Below, one piece after another: positions 34,006-43,184 of a DNA stretch of 64,000 nt; the stretch's first letter is position 1, and each line of letters starts with the position of its first letter. This stretch comes from Micropruina sp. (lineage in GTDB: Bacteria > Actinomycetota > Actinomycetes > Propionibacteriales > Propionibacteriaceae). The translations under genes and the position numbers were made by a program. The notes below the pieces were generated by a model that ran no database searches, was not told the DNA's origin, and saw only the letters and a list, made by a program, of their open reading frames with translations. Location of the stretch: contig JADJVZ010000012.1 in NCBI GenBank assembly GCA_016716635.1, positions 372,001 to 436,000 of the forward strand, written 5' to 3'.

Positions 34006-34503
34006 CTAACGCCATGGAGAGCCTTCCGAGGCCGGAGGAGTGTAGCCCTGCGCAACATGAGCGTCGGCAGTGATAACAAGTGAGTCAGGAAGGTAGGTCG
34101 GCACAGCGTCCACTAACTCACCCAGCGCAATCAGGAGACGCGCCCCCCCCTCAAAGACGAGCAGTGCCGCCCATGGTTCGCGCCCGCTCTCCACATGCTG
34201 GTACCCGAATTCGCAACCCACCATTCGGGTTCCCAGTAAATCGGGCCAGCGCTCGCCAACCTCAAGAGTGACTGTAAGGGGCGCTTGAGCCAGCGCGTCG
34301 GGGGGCTCCACGATCAATCGTTCGACGGGTGGTTTAAGCACCCACCTGAATTGTAGGTCGACCGACTCAAACCGGAGAATGATCGCGCGAGAAACGGCGT
34401 CGATGACCCGCCCCGGTTGAAGGGAAGCCTCCCAAGGCAGAAGCACGTATTCGACCTGAAGGAGCCGTTGCCCAATGGCCCGGCCCAAAATGAATTCGCT
34501 CAT
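34006..34503 (-). CDS. Putative immunity protein 2
   Basis: 165 aa, no signal peptide or membrane segment. Begins MSEFILGRAIGQRLLQVEYV; mid-region RFRWVLKPP-like (LQFRWVLKPPVERLIVEP) and VTLEVGERWPDLLGTRMVG. No family recognised. Overlaps the stop of toxin 2 by 4 bp (ATGA). It should protect against toxin 2. Confidence 0.65.
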   Translation of the reverse strand: MSEFILGRAIGQRLLQVEYVLLPWEASLQPGRVIDAVSRAIILRFESVDLQFRWVLKPPVERLIVEPPDALAQAPLTVTLEVGERWPDLLGTRMVGCEFGYQHVESGREPWAALLVFEGGARLLIALGELVDAVPTYLPDSLVITADAHVAQGYTPPASEGSPWR

Positions 34504-35501
34504 GGTGTGAAGACCCCGAAGTATTGGAAAGCTCCGGACGAGTCGAAGGCCGCGCCTCGTCCATCCGGCGCGACATAGTATCTTCCCCCAGCGAAGTTAC
34601 CCTGGGTGATGTCCTTGATGGAGGTTCCTGGAGCAGTCAAGATGTCGTCCAGTTGATTCTGGGCTGTGCGACTGATCACGCTCGGAGAACCCTGCGCTAT
34701 GGGGAACGCCCCTTCGCCCGAGTGCTTGGCAAGCTCCTGGCCGGCACGAGTAAGGTCCTTTGCCACAATCCGAGCGCCTGACTGCGACAGTGCATCGACA
34801 GCCCAGGTACAGTCGTTGTGAACGAGGACCCAAGTGTCACCGGCTTGGACGTAATAGTTGTGCAGGCCCTCGACTTCGAAGTTGTAGACGGTCGCGGTCT
34901 TGCCGGTCGCTTGCACCGAGCCGACGCGGACCGGACGTCCATCAGACTGTCGAAGGTTGTCTCCCGTCTTGAGCCTGTTGGCGGGCGTCCAGCCTTGCCC
35001 ATCCACCCAGAACGGATGTTCCTCGGTGGTGGTCACCTTCGCGCCGCTACCCAGTGTCACTTCGAAGGTTGCAACGTCGTAGTGGACAAAGGTGCGCACA
35101 ACATCGCGCGACTCGGGCTGACCCGTTTCGGGGTCGTAGGCGGTGACCTTGTCTCCAACTGCTACCTGTTCGATGGGTTTGCTGGTGCCGTTAGCGAGTA
35201 GAACCGGGGTACCGGCCGTGAAGCATGCTGCTTTTGCGGCAACACCGGTAGCCACCACCAAACCAGCCAGCGGAGGGCCATCAACCTGATGTTGACTAGC
35301 CCAAACAGCCTGATCGACCCCGACGACAGCCGGTGTGGGGACCGTTGAGGCCCCGACGCGTGTTTCAGCTGCGGAAAGGGTGGTCGCCGACGCGGTCATG
35401 GCGCCCAGCAGGACACCCAGGACAGCGGCTAGGGCGGCTAGGAGGAGCCGCCACCAGCGCAGTCTCGTGGGTGGCTGCCGGAGGGTCATGGGGCCCATCA
35501 T
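34500..35501 (-). CDS. Secreted toxin 2: shared leader, HINT autoprotease, C-terminal toxin
   Basis: 333 aa. Signal peptide and leader (1-92) are identical to toxin 3. Then a pretoxin HINT domain (about 93-230) starting with Cys in AACFTAGTPVLLANGTSKPI, with TEEHPFWVDGQGW and ending WVLVHND, the usual His-Asn cleavage point. The released part (about 231-333) begins CTWAVDALSQSGARI and ends with GRYYVAPDGRGAAFDSSGAF. HINT domains of this type cut themselves to free the toxin. The toxin tip is unrecognised; its GRGAAFDSSGAFQYF end resembles tips of contact-dependent toxins. Confidence 0.8.
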   Translation of the reverse strand: MMGPMTLRQPPTRLRWWRLLLAALAAVLGVLLGAMTASATTLSAAETRVGASTVPTPAVVGVDQAVWASQHQVDGPPLAGLVVATGVAAKAACFTAGTPVLLANGTSKPIEQVAVGDKVTAYDPETGQPESRDVVRTFVHYDVATFEVTLGSGAKVTTTEEHPFWVDGQGWTPANRLKTGDNLRQSDGRPVRVGSVQATGKTATVYNFEVEGLHNYYVQAGDTWVLVHNDCTWAVDALSQSGARIVAKDLTRAGQELAKHSGEGAFPIAQGSPSVISRTAQNQLDDILTAPGTSIKDITQGNFAGGRYYVAPDGRGAAFDSSGAFQYFGVFTP

Positions 35502-35508
35502 CGCATCC

Positions 35509-35783
35509 CTATTCGATGGCCGGGTCAGCGATCTGTGGGGTGTTCAGATCGGCCATGATCGCACCGAACCGGCGGTCCTCGGTTTGGATTCTGTTCACGG
35601 CTTCATGGGCCCAGTAGTGGGCTTCCAGAGCGGGCAGCATGTCCGCGATGGCGGTCCTCAGGTAGAACCCCGCGACCGGCCAGTACGGGCCACCAGGGCG
35701 TCGAGGCGGCGGACCAGGTCGCGGTTGAGCCGGACCGATACCACCGGGGTACCGATCATGTTCTTGATCTTGTTGTTGTCCAT
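35509..35783 (-). pseudogene. RHH-domain protein, frameshifted copy 1
   Basis: Identical to the 91-aa gene at 42304-42579 except for a C4 run at 35668-35671 where copy 2 has C5. The frame breaks after VARTGRSRG, and the rest (FYLRTAIADMLPALEAHYW) is in another frame. Could be a real mutation or a sequencing error. 7 bp upstream of toxin 2. Confidence 0.75.
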
Positions 35784-36011
35784 GTAAACAACGTTGACGT
35801 GCAGGTCTGACACACCACACCGCAACCCGGCCAATCGCTGCTTTCCTGGGTGAGGCCCTGACTGTTTCCCCGACCTCTGATACCTGACACACGTCTTGCA
35901 TTCGGGTCCCGGGCACCGTCCTGGTGGGGGTGTGGTTCCGAAGTGCAAGAGGTGTGTAAATATCGTCGTGACAAGTTTCGGTCGAAGGGTACGCAAAGGA
36001 GGGTGGCGGCG

Positions 36012-36380
36012 ATGGTGGTGCGGCGATTGGCGGGTCAGCAGGTTGCGTGTGGCTGGTGCGGCAAGCAGGTCATGGTGAAGGCGCGGGGGCCGGTGCCGAA
36101 GTGGTGTTCGGCAGCATGTCGGCAACGAGCCTGGGAAGCGTCACGGGCGGCGGCCGCCGGGACGCTGGCGGTGCGGGTGGTCGACCGTCAGGTGTTGGTC
36201 GTGCCGGGTGATGGTGCCGGCTGGGTCGAGCAGCTGGGCCTTCTCGCCCGGCAACTCGGGCAGGGGCCTGGTGTGGTCGCCGACTACGACCTTGATGCTG
36301 TCACGGATGCGGTGGAACTGGTCGCGGACGCTTTGACGCAACGCCAGTTGTGGCGGGGCCGGTTCGAACCCTGGGAATAG
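36012..36380 (+). CDS. Zinc-ribbon protein of the mobile module, copy 1
   Basis: 122 aa from the ATG at 36012, with AGGAGGG 8 nt upstream. Four cysteines in C-G-W-C and WCSAACRQRAWEA make a zinc ribbon (residues about 11-45), a form seen in small DNA-binding proteins. The remainder is amphipathic (VEQLGLLARQLGQGPGVVAD) with no known domain. Converges on the integrase across a hairpin. Its constant presence in both modules suggests an accessory role in recombination or regulation; unproven. Confidence 0.7.
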   Translation: MVVRRLAGQQVACGWCGKQVMVKARGPVPKWCSAACRQRAWEASRAAAAGTLAVRVVDRQVLVVPGDGAGWVEQLGLLARQLGQGPGVVADYDLDAVTDAVELVADALTQRQLWRGRFEPWE

Positions 36381-36417
36381 CCCACAGTTCACGCCGTGTC
36401 GGGGTGGGCGCGGTTCT

Positions 36418-36451
36418 CTTCTAGTTGCTCTTGTTCTAAAGCAGCTAGAAG
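36418..36451. terminator. Bidirectional hairpin between zinc-ribbon and integrase genes, copy 1
   Basis: Arms CTTCTAGTTGCT (36418-36429) and AGCAGCTAGAAG (36440-36451), 11 of 12 paired with one G-U, loop of 10. Lies between convergent genes and could stop both. Confidence 0.5.
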
Positions 36452-37521
36452 AACAGCGGGGCAACCCGAACCCCACCAGCTGCACCACCACTTGGATCAT
36501 CGTGAGTGGCCCGTCGGTGTCTGGGATCGGTGGCTGCTGGGTGGGTCGCAGCGTGCACCGCTTGCAAGGCCCTGATACTGACTTGGGCATAAATTTGGGT
36601 GGTCGACAGTTCGGCGTGACCCAGCATCGCTTGGACGTAACGAATATCGGCCCCGCCCTCGAGCATGACGGTGGCCAGGGTGTGTCGGAACAGATGACAG
36701 GCCCCGTCTTTCGCCACCCCGGAGGTTTTCACCAGGTCGCGTACCAGTTGGGTGAGCCGGTCCAACGAAAACCGGGTGCCGTCGACGGTGAGGAACAAGG
36801 TGCCGTCATCGGGCTCGGCCACGAGTTTCGGGCGAGCCTCGGCGAGGTAGCGACCCAGCCAGGCCTGGCAGCGTTGATGGATGGGCACATACCGGTCTTT
36901 CCGGCCTTTGCCTTGCCGCACCAGCAAGGTGCCCCGGCTGAGGTCGAGGTCGCGGACGTTCAGGTTAGCGAGCTCAGCCCGGCGGATCCCGGTGCAATAC
37001 AACACTTCCACCATCACCCGATCCCGCAGACCGGCCACCGTCGAGGTGTCCGGGACCGCCAACACCTGTTCGGCCTCAGCGGCGGACAGGGCTGCTTTGG
37101 GTAGCCGTTGCTCCACCTTCGGCAACTCCAGATCAGAGGCCGGGTTCGCGGCCAAATAGCCGTTCTTCACCGCCCAGGCGAACAACGCCCTAATCGGCAG
37201 GAGGCGGGCGTTCTGGGACCGGAACGACAACGGTTCCCCATCGGTTTTGCGGTAATGGAACAACCACCGCTGATACCGCACCAACACCGGCCTGCTGACC
37301 GTCGCGGGCCCGTCCAGGCCACGATCTAACGCCCACCCAGCGAAGGTCGCCAACGCCTGCCTTCTCGCGCGGAGGGTCGCCGGGGAATAGCCGCGGGCAG
37401 CCAGATCGGTCAGGAAGTCCTCAATGACACTCGGCCACCCGGCCGGATCGGCCCGGTTCCCTGGGATGGGTTGCGGAACATGCACCCCACGCCGCGCCAC
37501 CTCAGGCACCCCGCCGAACAT
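36445..37521 (-). CDS. Tyrosine recombinase/integrase, copy 1
   Basis: 358 aa. A core-binding SAM-like domain (about 25-110, with DFLTDLAARGYSPATLRARR) is followed by the catalytic domain: first Arg in LYCTGIRRAELANLNV, Lys in KGRKDRYVPI, box HLFRHTLATVMLEGG with HxxR, and nucleophile Tyr in TTQIYAQVS. XerC/D-like rather than phage lambda-like. ATG at 37521 overlaps the end of the primase gene by 20 bp. The C-terminus differs from copy 2 (ends VAPLFF) because of a G4/G5 difference at 36458. Confidence 0.88.
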   Translation of the reverse strand: MFGGVPEVARRGVHVPQPIPGNRADPAGWPSVIEDFLTDLAARGYSPATLRARRQALATFAGWALDRGLDGPATVSRPVLVRYQRWLFHYRKTDGEPLSFRSQNARLLPIRALFAWAVKNGYLAANPASDLELPKVEQRLPKAALSAAEAEQVLAVPDTSTVAGLRDRVMVEVLYCTGIRRAELANLNVRDLDLSRGTLLVRQGKGRKDRYVPIHQRCQAWLGRYLAEARPKLVAEPDDGTLFLTVDGTRFSLDRLTQLVRDLVKTSGVAKDGACHLFRHTLATVMLEGGADIRYVQAMLGHAELSTTQIYAQVSIRALQAVHAATHPAATDPRHRRATHDDPSGGAAGGVRVAPLFF

Positions 37522-40500
37522 CAACAAACCCGGCCACACCAACCAGCACATCAGGCACCATGCCGTTGTCCGGCACGCCCCCACCGACCGGATCGGTGAG
37601 GTCCTCGACAACCTCACGGTGGTTGCGACCAGCCCCCGACCGGTCCCCGACCACGACCCGACCAGACCCCGACCAGGACGGGTTCCGCCCCGACCAGGAC
37701 GGTTGCAGGTCCGACCGGTTCGTGTCGTAGCCGGTGGACGCACCCCCGGTGAGGGTGGCCGGGTCAGTCAACCCGACCAGGAACCGGCCCCGCCCACCAA
37801 CATCGTCACCGGCACCGACCTCGCTGGTGCCGGTGGGTCGCCACGCTAACTCGTAGCAGAACGTCCCCGACTCGCTGCGATGCACCAGCAACAGTTCCAG
37901 ATCGACCAGCCGCGCCAAATGGACCTTCAACTGGGTATCACCCCAACCGATCGTTTCCCGTAACTGCCGGCGGGTGAACCGCACCAACGACCCATCCACG
38001 GCCAGTTCGGCGGCCTGGGCACTCACATGGGCATGGATAGCGACCAAGAGGCGTCGGGTTTGCGGGGCCAACTCATCCAAGCTCTGGCCGAGCACCGCAT
38101 GCGCCAGGCGGTTCGCGACCTCAATATCGCCGATCGTGGACTCCACAAAGGTCAGCGCCTGACCGTTGATGGTGACGCTCTTCCGGGACCGTTGATGCTG
38201 ATGCAACAAGGTCACCGCCGCGATCAGATTCAAATACTTACCGTGATCGCGCCTGGTGCGGGTCCGCGCATCAGCGAACGTCAACCGGTCCGCGAACGGA
38301 TTCACCACCGCCAAAGGCTCCAACAACCGCTGCGCATCCCGATGCAGACTCACCACCCGGTCTCGTTCCGCCCGGCGAGCCAACCCATCCAACGTCTGCG
38401 CTTGGCGTTGCGCCACATGAATGGCCTGGGTTTGGGTCCGGTCCTCATCGACGGTCAACACCAAACAACGATTCAACAGCTCCTCATCCACATCGATCGC
38501 GGTCGTGGTCAACACGATCGCCGTCGGCCCCTGCACGCTATAGGTGTGCGTCACCAGGCGACCCGACGCCGTGTCCTTGCCCGTCGACGCAATGCTCAAC
38601 TCGCCTTCGGACTGCAACAACTTCAACGCATACGCCGCCCGGCTTGCCCCCTCTTCCTCGGCGATCGACAACACTTTGTGCGCTAAATCCGACTCCCCCA
38701 AATAGAACAACGACTGCCCCGTCATCGCACTGAAACTCACCCGATCCTCCGGTGGCACGAACCCCAACACCGCCTCCATCACCGCGCTCTTGCCCGCCGC
38801 TGAGGTCGACTGCACCATCACCGCCAACGGTGACGGCAACTTCCGGCTGACCGCCGCCAAATACCCCACCAGACAGTTCATCGCCTCACCCACCATCCCC
38901 ACCGCGGCGAACGCTTCGGTGATCCGCTCAACCAGCCGCGGGTCGCGCAGCAGGGCCAGAGCATCCTCACGGGCCTGCCCAGCCACCACCACCTCGGCCT
39001 TGCGTTCGGGCTCGGCCGCAGCAGCGATCACCTCCTCCACCTTCGCTTCACACGCCAGAAGCACCCTGCCCAAATCCGACTTGACGACCTCCGGCGCCAC
39101 CCTCAACTCGGCCGCCGCCTGGGTGACGAACACCCCACGGGCACGCGCCGAATACAAATCCAACGTGTCCACATGAAACCCCGCCGCCACACCCGACGTG
39201 CGATCCGATGGACTGTCGGTGCGCGCGACCAAAACGTTCACCTTCAACGCCTCAAAACTCGTGACCCGGTCCAAACCCCGCACCCGCCACGACCTGTTCC
39301 CCAAGGTGATCCGCAACTCCACCGCCGGACCCTGCCCGGCGATCGTCACCTCACCCAGCGCGGCCACCACCGGCACCACCCCGGCGAAAACACCTCCGGG
39401 GACACCGGCCCCGACCACACCACCGCATCGGCAACCGGCGCCGCCCCACCACCAGCCGCCTCGATGATCCGATCTGGAGGCGTTGCATCAGGCAGCGTTT
39501 CAGGGCTGTCGTCCGCCCGATCAGAACTGGAGCGAAAAACACCAGGGGTGCTCATTTCGCTCCATGCCACATCCCGTCGACCAGGACCTTTCCCCCGAAC
39601 CCAACCAGACGGCCTTCCGCAACAACCGACCAAGGACGGCCCGCGCATCCTTCGCACCGACCGACACCTCGTTGATGTCCGCGCCGCGCGGCAACTCGAC
39701 CCGAAAACACTCCACCCCACGCGCCATCAACGACCCGGCGAGGTCGGCCACGCCCCGATCACCCGCCTCATCCGCATCAAACGCCACCAGAACCCGACGG
39801 ATGCGAAGCCGGTCAACAAGGGCGTCATGATCCGGCGTCCAACCGCCCACCCCATACGCCGCAGTCACATGACGAAACCCGGCACACCACAACGTGAGCG
39901 CATCAATCACCGACTCGGCCACGATCAACTCATCCACCCCCGACGCCACCAGACCCGCCAGGTTGAACACACCACGATGAGGGCCCGGCAGATACAAATG
40001 CGACGGCGTCCCCGGACGCAAATCATCACGAACCTTCCGGCCATACACCTCACCCACGCCGCCGTCAGCGGTGAACATCGGGACCACCACCGAACCCGTG
40101 AAATGCTCATGCCCCGACCCACGGATGAACCCCAACGACTGCAAACGGGAACGCAAGATCCCGCCAGCCTTCGACTGCGACGACCCCAACCGGTAGCCGA
40201 GCGTCCGGTTAGCAAACCCCAACCAGAACGTCGCGATCGCCTCCGGATGGCCGAGCCCCCGGCTCTCCAGATAGCCCAACGCTTCCGGCGAAGCGGCCAG
40301 CGTCTGCGCGTAATGCTCCACCACCGCAGCAGCCAACACAGCATCAGACACATCCGGCTCAGCCAACACCGGCAACTTCCGCGTCACCGACTTCACCACC
40401 GGCCCCGGCCCCTGCGACAACGGCGAAGACTGCGCCAGGACCGACAGCGCCGGCGACTCCTGCTGCAGCAACTCCACCGCAAGACGGAACGAGACGCCCT

Positions 40501-40735
40501 GCGCGGCCATCACCCAGTCGATCGGGCCCCCACCCCGCTTGCAGGCCCCCAGACAGTTCCACAAATTCTTCGCGGGCGTCACCACCAAGCTCGGGGTGGA
40601 GTCGTCATGGAACGGACAACACCCCACCAAGTCTTTGCCCTGACGCTTCAGCTCAACACCACAGCCCTCCACCAGCCGCTGCACCGACACCTCGGCCTTC
40701 AACCGGGCCAACACCTCATCCGGGATACGCGACAC
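37502..40735 (-). pseudogene. CHC2/TOPRIM primase fused to ATPase, copy 1 (frame broken twice)
   Basis: About 1077 aa if read through. N-terminus: CHC2 zinc finger (C40, H43, C61, C65 in CCPFHDDSTPSL and LWNCLGACKRGG), then a TOPRIM domain (LIVAESVIDALTLW, VLVAFDADEAGDRG), as in DnaG. C-terminal half: P-loop MVQSTSAAGKSAVMEAV (about 638-654), an ATPase or helicase module with no family I can name, and a winged-helix-like end. Here a C5 run at 39592-39596 and a C4 run at 39379-39382 knock about 70 codons out of frame; copy 2 has C4 and C5. GTG start at 40735 with GGAGG 7 nt upstream. Confidence 0.8.
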
Positions 40736-40770
40736 GCCGACACCTCCACCAAGACCGAAACTGTCACTTG

Positions 40771-40790
40771 ATGGCAACACCGTATGCCAT
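40771..40790. promoter_or_regulatory. Candidate operator of the XRE regulator, copy 1
   Basis: ATGGCA-N8-TGCCAT is a perfect spaced palindrome in the divergent gap between the primase and XRE genes. Repressor dimers of the XRE class bind such sites, so it may switch both genes. Confidence 0.45.
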
Positions 40791-40833
40791 GTGATGCACT
40801 AGTACGCAACACGACAGGCCACAGGAGGCAACC

Positions 40834-41244
40834 ATGAACGTCATCAACCCCGGACAATGGGCACCACAACCCCCACCGGGAGGCCACGACATGCCCAGCC
40901 CCTTCCACGGCGACCGCCTCAAGACACTGCGCACCGAACGCGGCTGGTCCCAAGCCGACCTCGCCGACAAAATCGGCTCCGACGCCCGCCAAGTCTCCCG
41001 CTACGAAAACAACCGCGTCGCCCCCAGCCTCGACGTCCTCGCCCGCATCGGCGAAATCCTCAACATCACCGTCGACCACCTGCTCTACGACAACGCCGAA
41101 CGCCGACCCCTCACCGGCCCCTCAACCCACCTCGACGCCCAACTCGCCGACCTCAACCACCTCACCGACGACGAACGCACCACCATCACCAACGTCATCG
41201 ACGCCCTCACCACAAAAGCAAAACTCCGCCTCATCACCGGCTAG
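40834..41244 (+). CDS. XRE/Cro-CI regulator of the module, copy 1
   Basis: 136 aa. HTH at about residues 26-82: RLKTLRTERGWSQADLADKI, GSDARQVSRYENNRVAPSLD, then ILNITVDHLLYDNAE. The last 45 residues form a helical, probably dimerising region (LADLNHLTDDERTTITNVID). ATG with AGGAGG 7 nt upstream. Divergent from the primase gene, as in phage- and plasmid-type switches. Confidence 0.88.
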   Translation: MNVINPGQWAPQPPPGGHDMPSPFHGDRLKTLRTERGWSQADLADKIGSDARQVSRYENNRVAPSLDVLARIGEILNITVDHLLYDNAERRPLTGPSTHLDAQLADLNHLTDDERTTITNVIDALTTKAKLRLITG

Positions 41245-41247
41245 CGA

Positions 41248-41724
41248 TCAGGTGGTCTTACCCGTCTCGTACATCAGTCGCCCAGCACTCTCCTGCTCCT
41301 GCAGGTAGTCAGCTACAAGCTGAGCGTGAGCGTGATCACACGCATCAATCGCCAACAGGCTCGGTGACGACCACTCCACCAGAGCGTCTAACCTGCCCAA
41401 CTCCTCGACCGAGGCATCTCGGAAGCGGTACTGCGGTCTTTCAAAATAAGCACGGAAGACATACCGGCCCGACTTCATAAGAACTCGACTGAAGACATAC
41501 CGCCGTTCCCCTTGAGCCGCAGTCTCAACAACATCCCCCAGGGCCAGGTCGTACAGGAAGAACGGGATGCAGCAAACTCGGAACTGATTCTCACCGACCT
41601 TCTCCACCCACAACTGCTCAAAGCGGCCCGCCTCCGCTAAAGGCGCGTTGATGATGAAGTCCGACCGCTCCCGCCAGACCGGCTCAGCATGCGTCGAGAA
41701 CTTCTCCGAACCAGCCCCACTCAC
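41248..41724 (-). CDS. Putative immunity protein 3 (DUF4265-like)
   Basis: 158 aa from the GTG at 41724, whose GTGA overlaps the toxin stop just as in the other pairs; a longer frame to 41751 is less likely. Matches the DUF4265 pattern: LWVEKVGENQFRVCCIPFFL, YDLALGDVVETAA, FSRVLMKSGRYVFRAYFER. DUF4265 proteins are found beside toxins in many bacteria. It should neutralise the HNH toxin. The last 57 codons (41248-41419) are repeated at 48044-48215. Confidence 0.75.
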   Translation of the reverse strand: MSGAGSEKFSTHAEPVWRERSDFIINAPLAEAGRFEQLWVEKVGENQFRVCCIPFFLYDLALGDVVETAAQGERRYVFSRVLMKSGRYVFRAYFERPQYRFRDASVEELGRLDALVEWSSPSLLAIDACDHAHAQLVADYLQEQESAGRLMYETGKTT

Positions 41725-42296
41725 GACGGCCCCCACCACACGGGCGGCCAAGCCCCTTCGAAGCCTGGAGGCGGATTGACCGGGAAGTCACGCGCACCCT
41801 TCGACGCGTTACACCACGAGCACGTGGTCTGACCATTCTCGAACGTCGCGTCACCACCGCGAGCCCGAGGAATCGCATGATCGACTTGCGGCGACTCGGT
41901 CTCCATTCGACAGTAGACACAAATATTTGGGTTCTCCTCAAGAACCTGCTGCTTGACAGCATTCGGGAACACCTTGCCAGCTGTCTCGCCGCCCGAAGAA
42001 CCTGCCTTGATCAGAGGGACTTCTGCTTTTGCGGCAACACCGGTAGCCACCACCAAACCAGCCAGCGGAGGGCCATCAACCTGATGTTGACTAGCCCAAA
42101 CAGCCTGATCGACCCCGACGACAGCCGGTGTGGGGACCGTTGAGGCCCCGACGCGTGTTTCAGCTGCGGAAAGGGTGGTCGCCGACGCGGTCATGGCGCC
42201 CAGCAGGACACCCAGGACAGCGGCTAGGGCGGCTAGGAGGAGCCGCCACCAGCGCAGTCTCGTGGGTGGCTGCCGGAGGGTCATGGGGCCCATCAT
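41721..42296 (-). CDS. Secreted toxin 3: shared leader plus HNH nuclease
   Basis: 191 aa. The signal peptide and leader are identical to toxin 2 up to VVATGVAAKA. The tip (about 110-191) is an HNH endonuclease: Cys pair in NICVYCRME, catalytic VDHAIPRARGGDATFENGQT, and the second zinc pair TCSWCNASKGARD. A secreted HNH protein would degrade DNA of a target cell. Target entry is not explained by anything visible here. Confidence 0.85.
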   Translation of the reverse strand: MMGPMTLRQPPTRLRWWRLLLAALAAVLGVLLGAMTASATTLSAAETRVGASTVPTPAVVGVDQAVWASQHQVDGPPLAGLVVATGVAAKAEVPLIKAGSSGGETAGKVFPNAVKQQVLEENPNICVYCRMETESPQVDHAIPRARGGDATFENGQTTCSWCNASKGARDFPVNPPPGFEGAWPPVWWGPS

Positions 42297-42303
42297 CGCA
42301 TCC

Positions 42304-42579
42304 CTATTCGATGGCCGGGTCAGCGATCTGTGGGGTGTTCAGATCGGCCATGATCGCACCGAACCGGCGGTCCTCGGTTTGGATTCTGTTCACGGCTTCA
42401 TGGGCCCAGTAGTGGGCTTCCAGAGCGGGCAGCATGTCCGCGATGGCGGTCCTCAGGTAGAACCCCCGCGACCGGCCAGTACGGGCCACCAGGGCGTCGA
42501 GGCGGCGGACCAGGTCGCGGTTGAGCCGGACCGATACCACCGGGGTACCGATCATGTTCTTGATCTTGTTGTTGTCCAT
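42304..42579 (-). CDS. Ribbon-helix-helix DNA-binding protein, copy 2 (intact)
   Basis: 91 aa. GTPVVSVRLNRDLVRRLDAL is the beta strand plus first helix of an RHH (CopG/Arc-type) fold, followed by VARTGRSRGFYLRTAIADML (second helix). The C-terminal 30 residues are helical. ATG at 42579 (MDNNKIKNMI). 7 bp upstream of the toxin 3 start, so it probably shares its transcript and may regulate it, like the antidote half of small toxin modules. Copy 1 is frameshifted. Confidence 0.75.
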   Translation of the reverse strand: MDNNKIKNMIGTPVVSVRLNRDLVRRLDALVARTGRSRGFYLRTAIADMLPALEAHYWAHEAVNRIQTEDRRFGAIMADLNTPQIADPAIE

Positions 42580-42807
42580 GTAAACAACGTTGACGTGCAG
42601 GTCTGACACACCACACCGCAACCCGGCCAATCGCTGCTTTCCTGGGTGAGGCCCTGACTGTTTCCCCGACCTCTGATACCTGACACACGTCTTGCATTCG
42701 GGTCCCGGGCACCGTCCTGGTGGGGGTGTGGTTCCGAAGTGCAAGAGGTGTGTAAATATCGTCGTGACAAGTTTCGGTCGAAGGGTACGCAAAGGAGGGT
42801 GGCGGCG

Positions 42808-43176
42808 ATGGTGGTGCGGCGATTGGCGGGTCAGCAGGTTGCGTGTGGCTGGTGCGGCAAGCAGGTCATGGTGAAGGCGCGGGGGCCGGTGCCGAAGTGG
42901 TGTTCGGCAGCATGTCGGCAACGAGCCTGGGAAGCGTCACGGGCGGCGGCCGCCGGGACGCTGGCGGTGCGGGTGGTCGACCGTCAGGTGTTGGTCGTGC
43001 CGGGTGATGGTGCCGGCTGGGTCGAGCAGCTGGGCCTTCTCGCCCGGCAACTCGGGCAGGGGCCTGGTGTGGTCGCCGACTACGACCTTGATGCTGTCAC
43101 GGATGCGGTGGAACTGGTCGCGGACGCTTTGACGCAACGCCAGTTGTGGCGGGGCCGGTTCGAACCCTGGGAATAG
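42808..43176 (+). CDS. Zinc-ribbon protein of the mobile module, copy 2
   Basis: 122 aa, identical in translation to the gene at 36012, with the same strong ribosome binding site. The paired Cys motifs CGWC and CSAAC are intact. Convergent with integrase copy 2. Confidence 0.7.
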   Translation: MVVRRLAGQQVACGWCGKQVMVKARGPVPKWCSAACRQRAWEASRAAAAGTLAVRVVDRQVLVVPGDGAGWVEQLGLLARQLGQGPGVVADYDLDAVTDAVELVADALTQRQLWRGRFEPWE

Positions 43177-43184
43177 CCCACAGT

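Larger units (their letters stand above)
35228..41419. repeat. Large direct repeat, copy 1 (6192 bp)
   Basis: Nearly identical to 42023-48215. The left edge lies within the toxin 2 leader, the right edge within the DUF4265-like immunity gene. The only differences I found from the other copy are five single-base length changes in homopolymer runs (35668, 36458, 39379, 39592 and 40563). Period 6795-6798 bp. Confidence 0.92.

Noticed and set aside
34500..35501. Intein in a host protein
   Set aside because: The HINT domain has no C-terminal extein continuing a known host protein; the layout (signal, leader, HINT, short tip, immunity gene) fits a pretoxin HINT.
39173..40771. 532-residue plus-strand frame (and its copy at 45970-47439)
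   Set aside because: Antisense to the primase gene; Arg/His/Pro-rich string with no domain, while the minus strand has a CHC2 finger and TOPRIM motifs.
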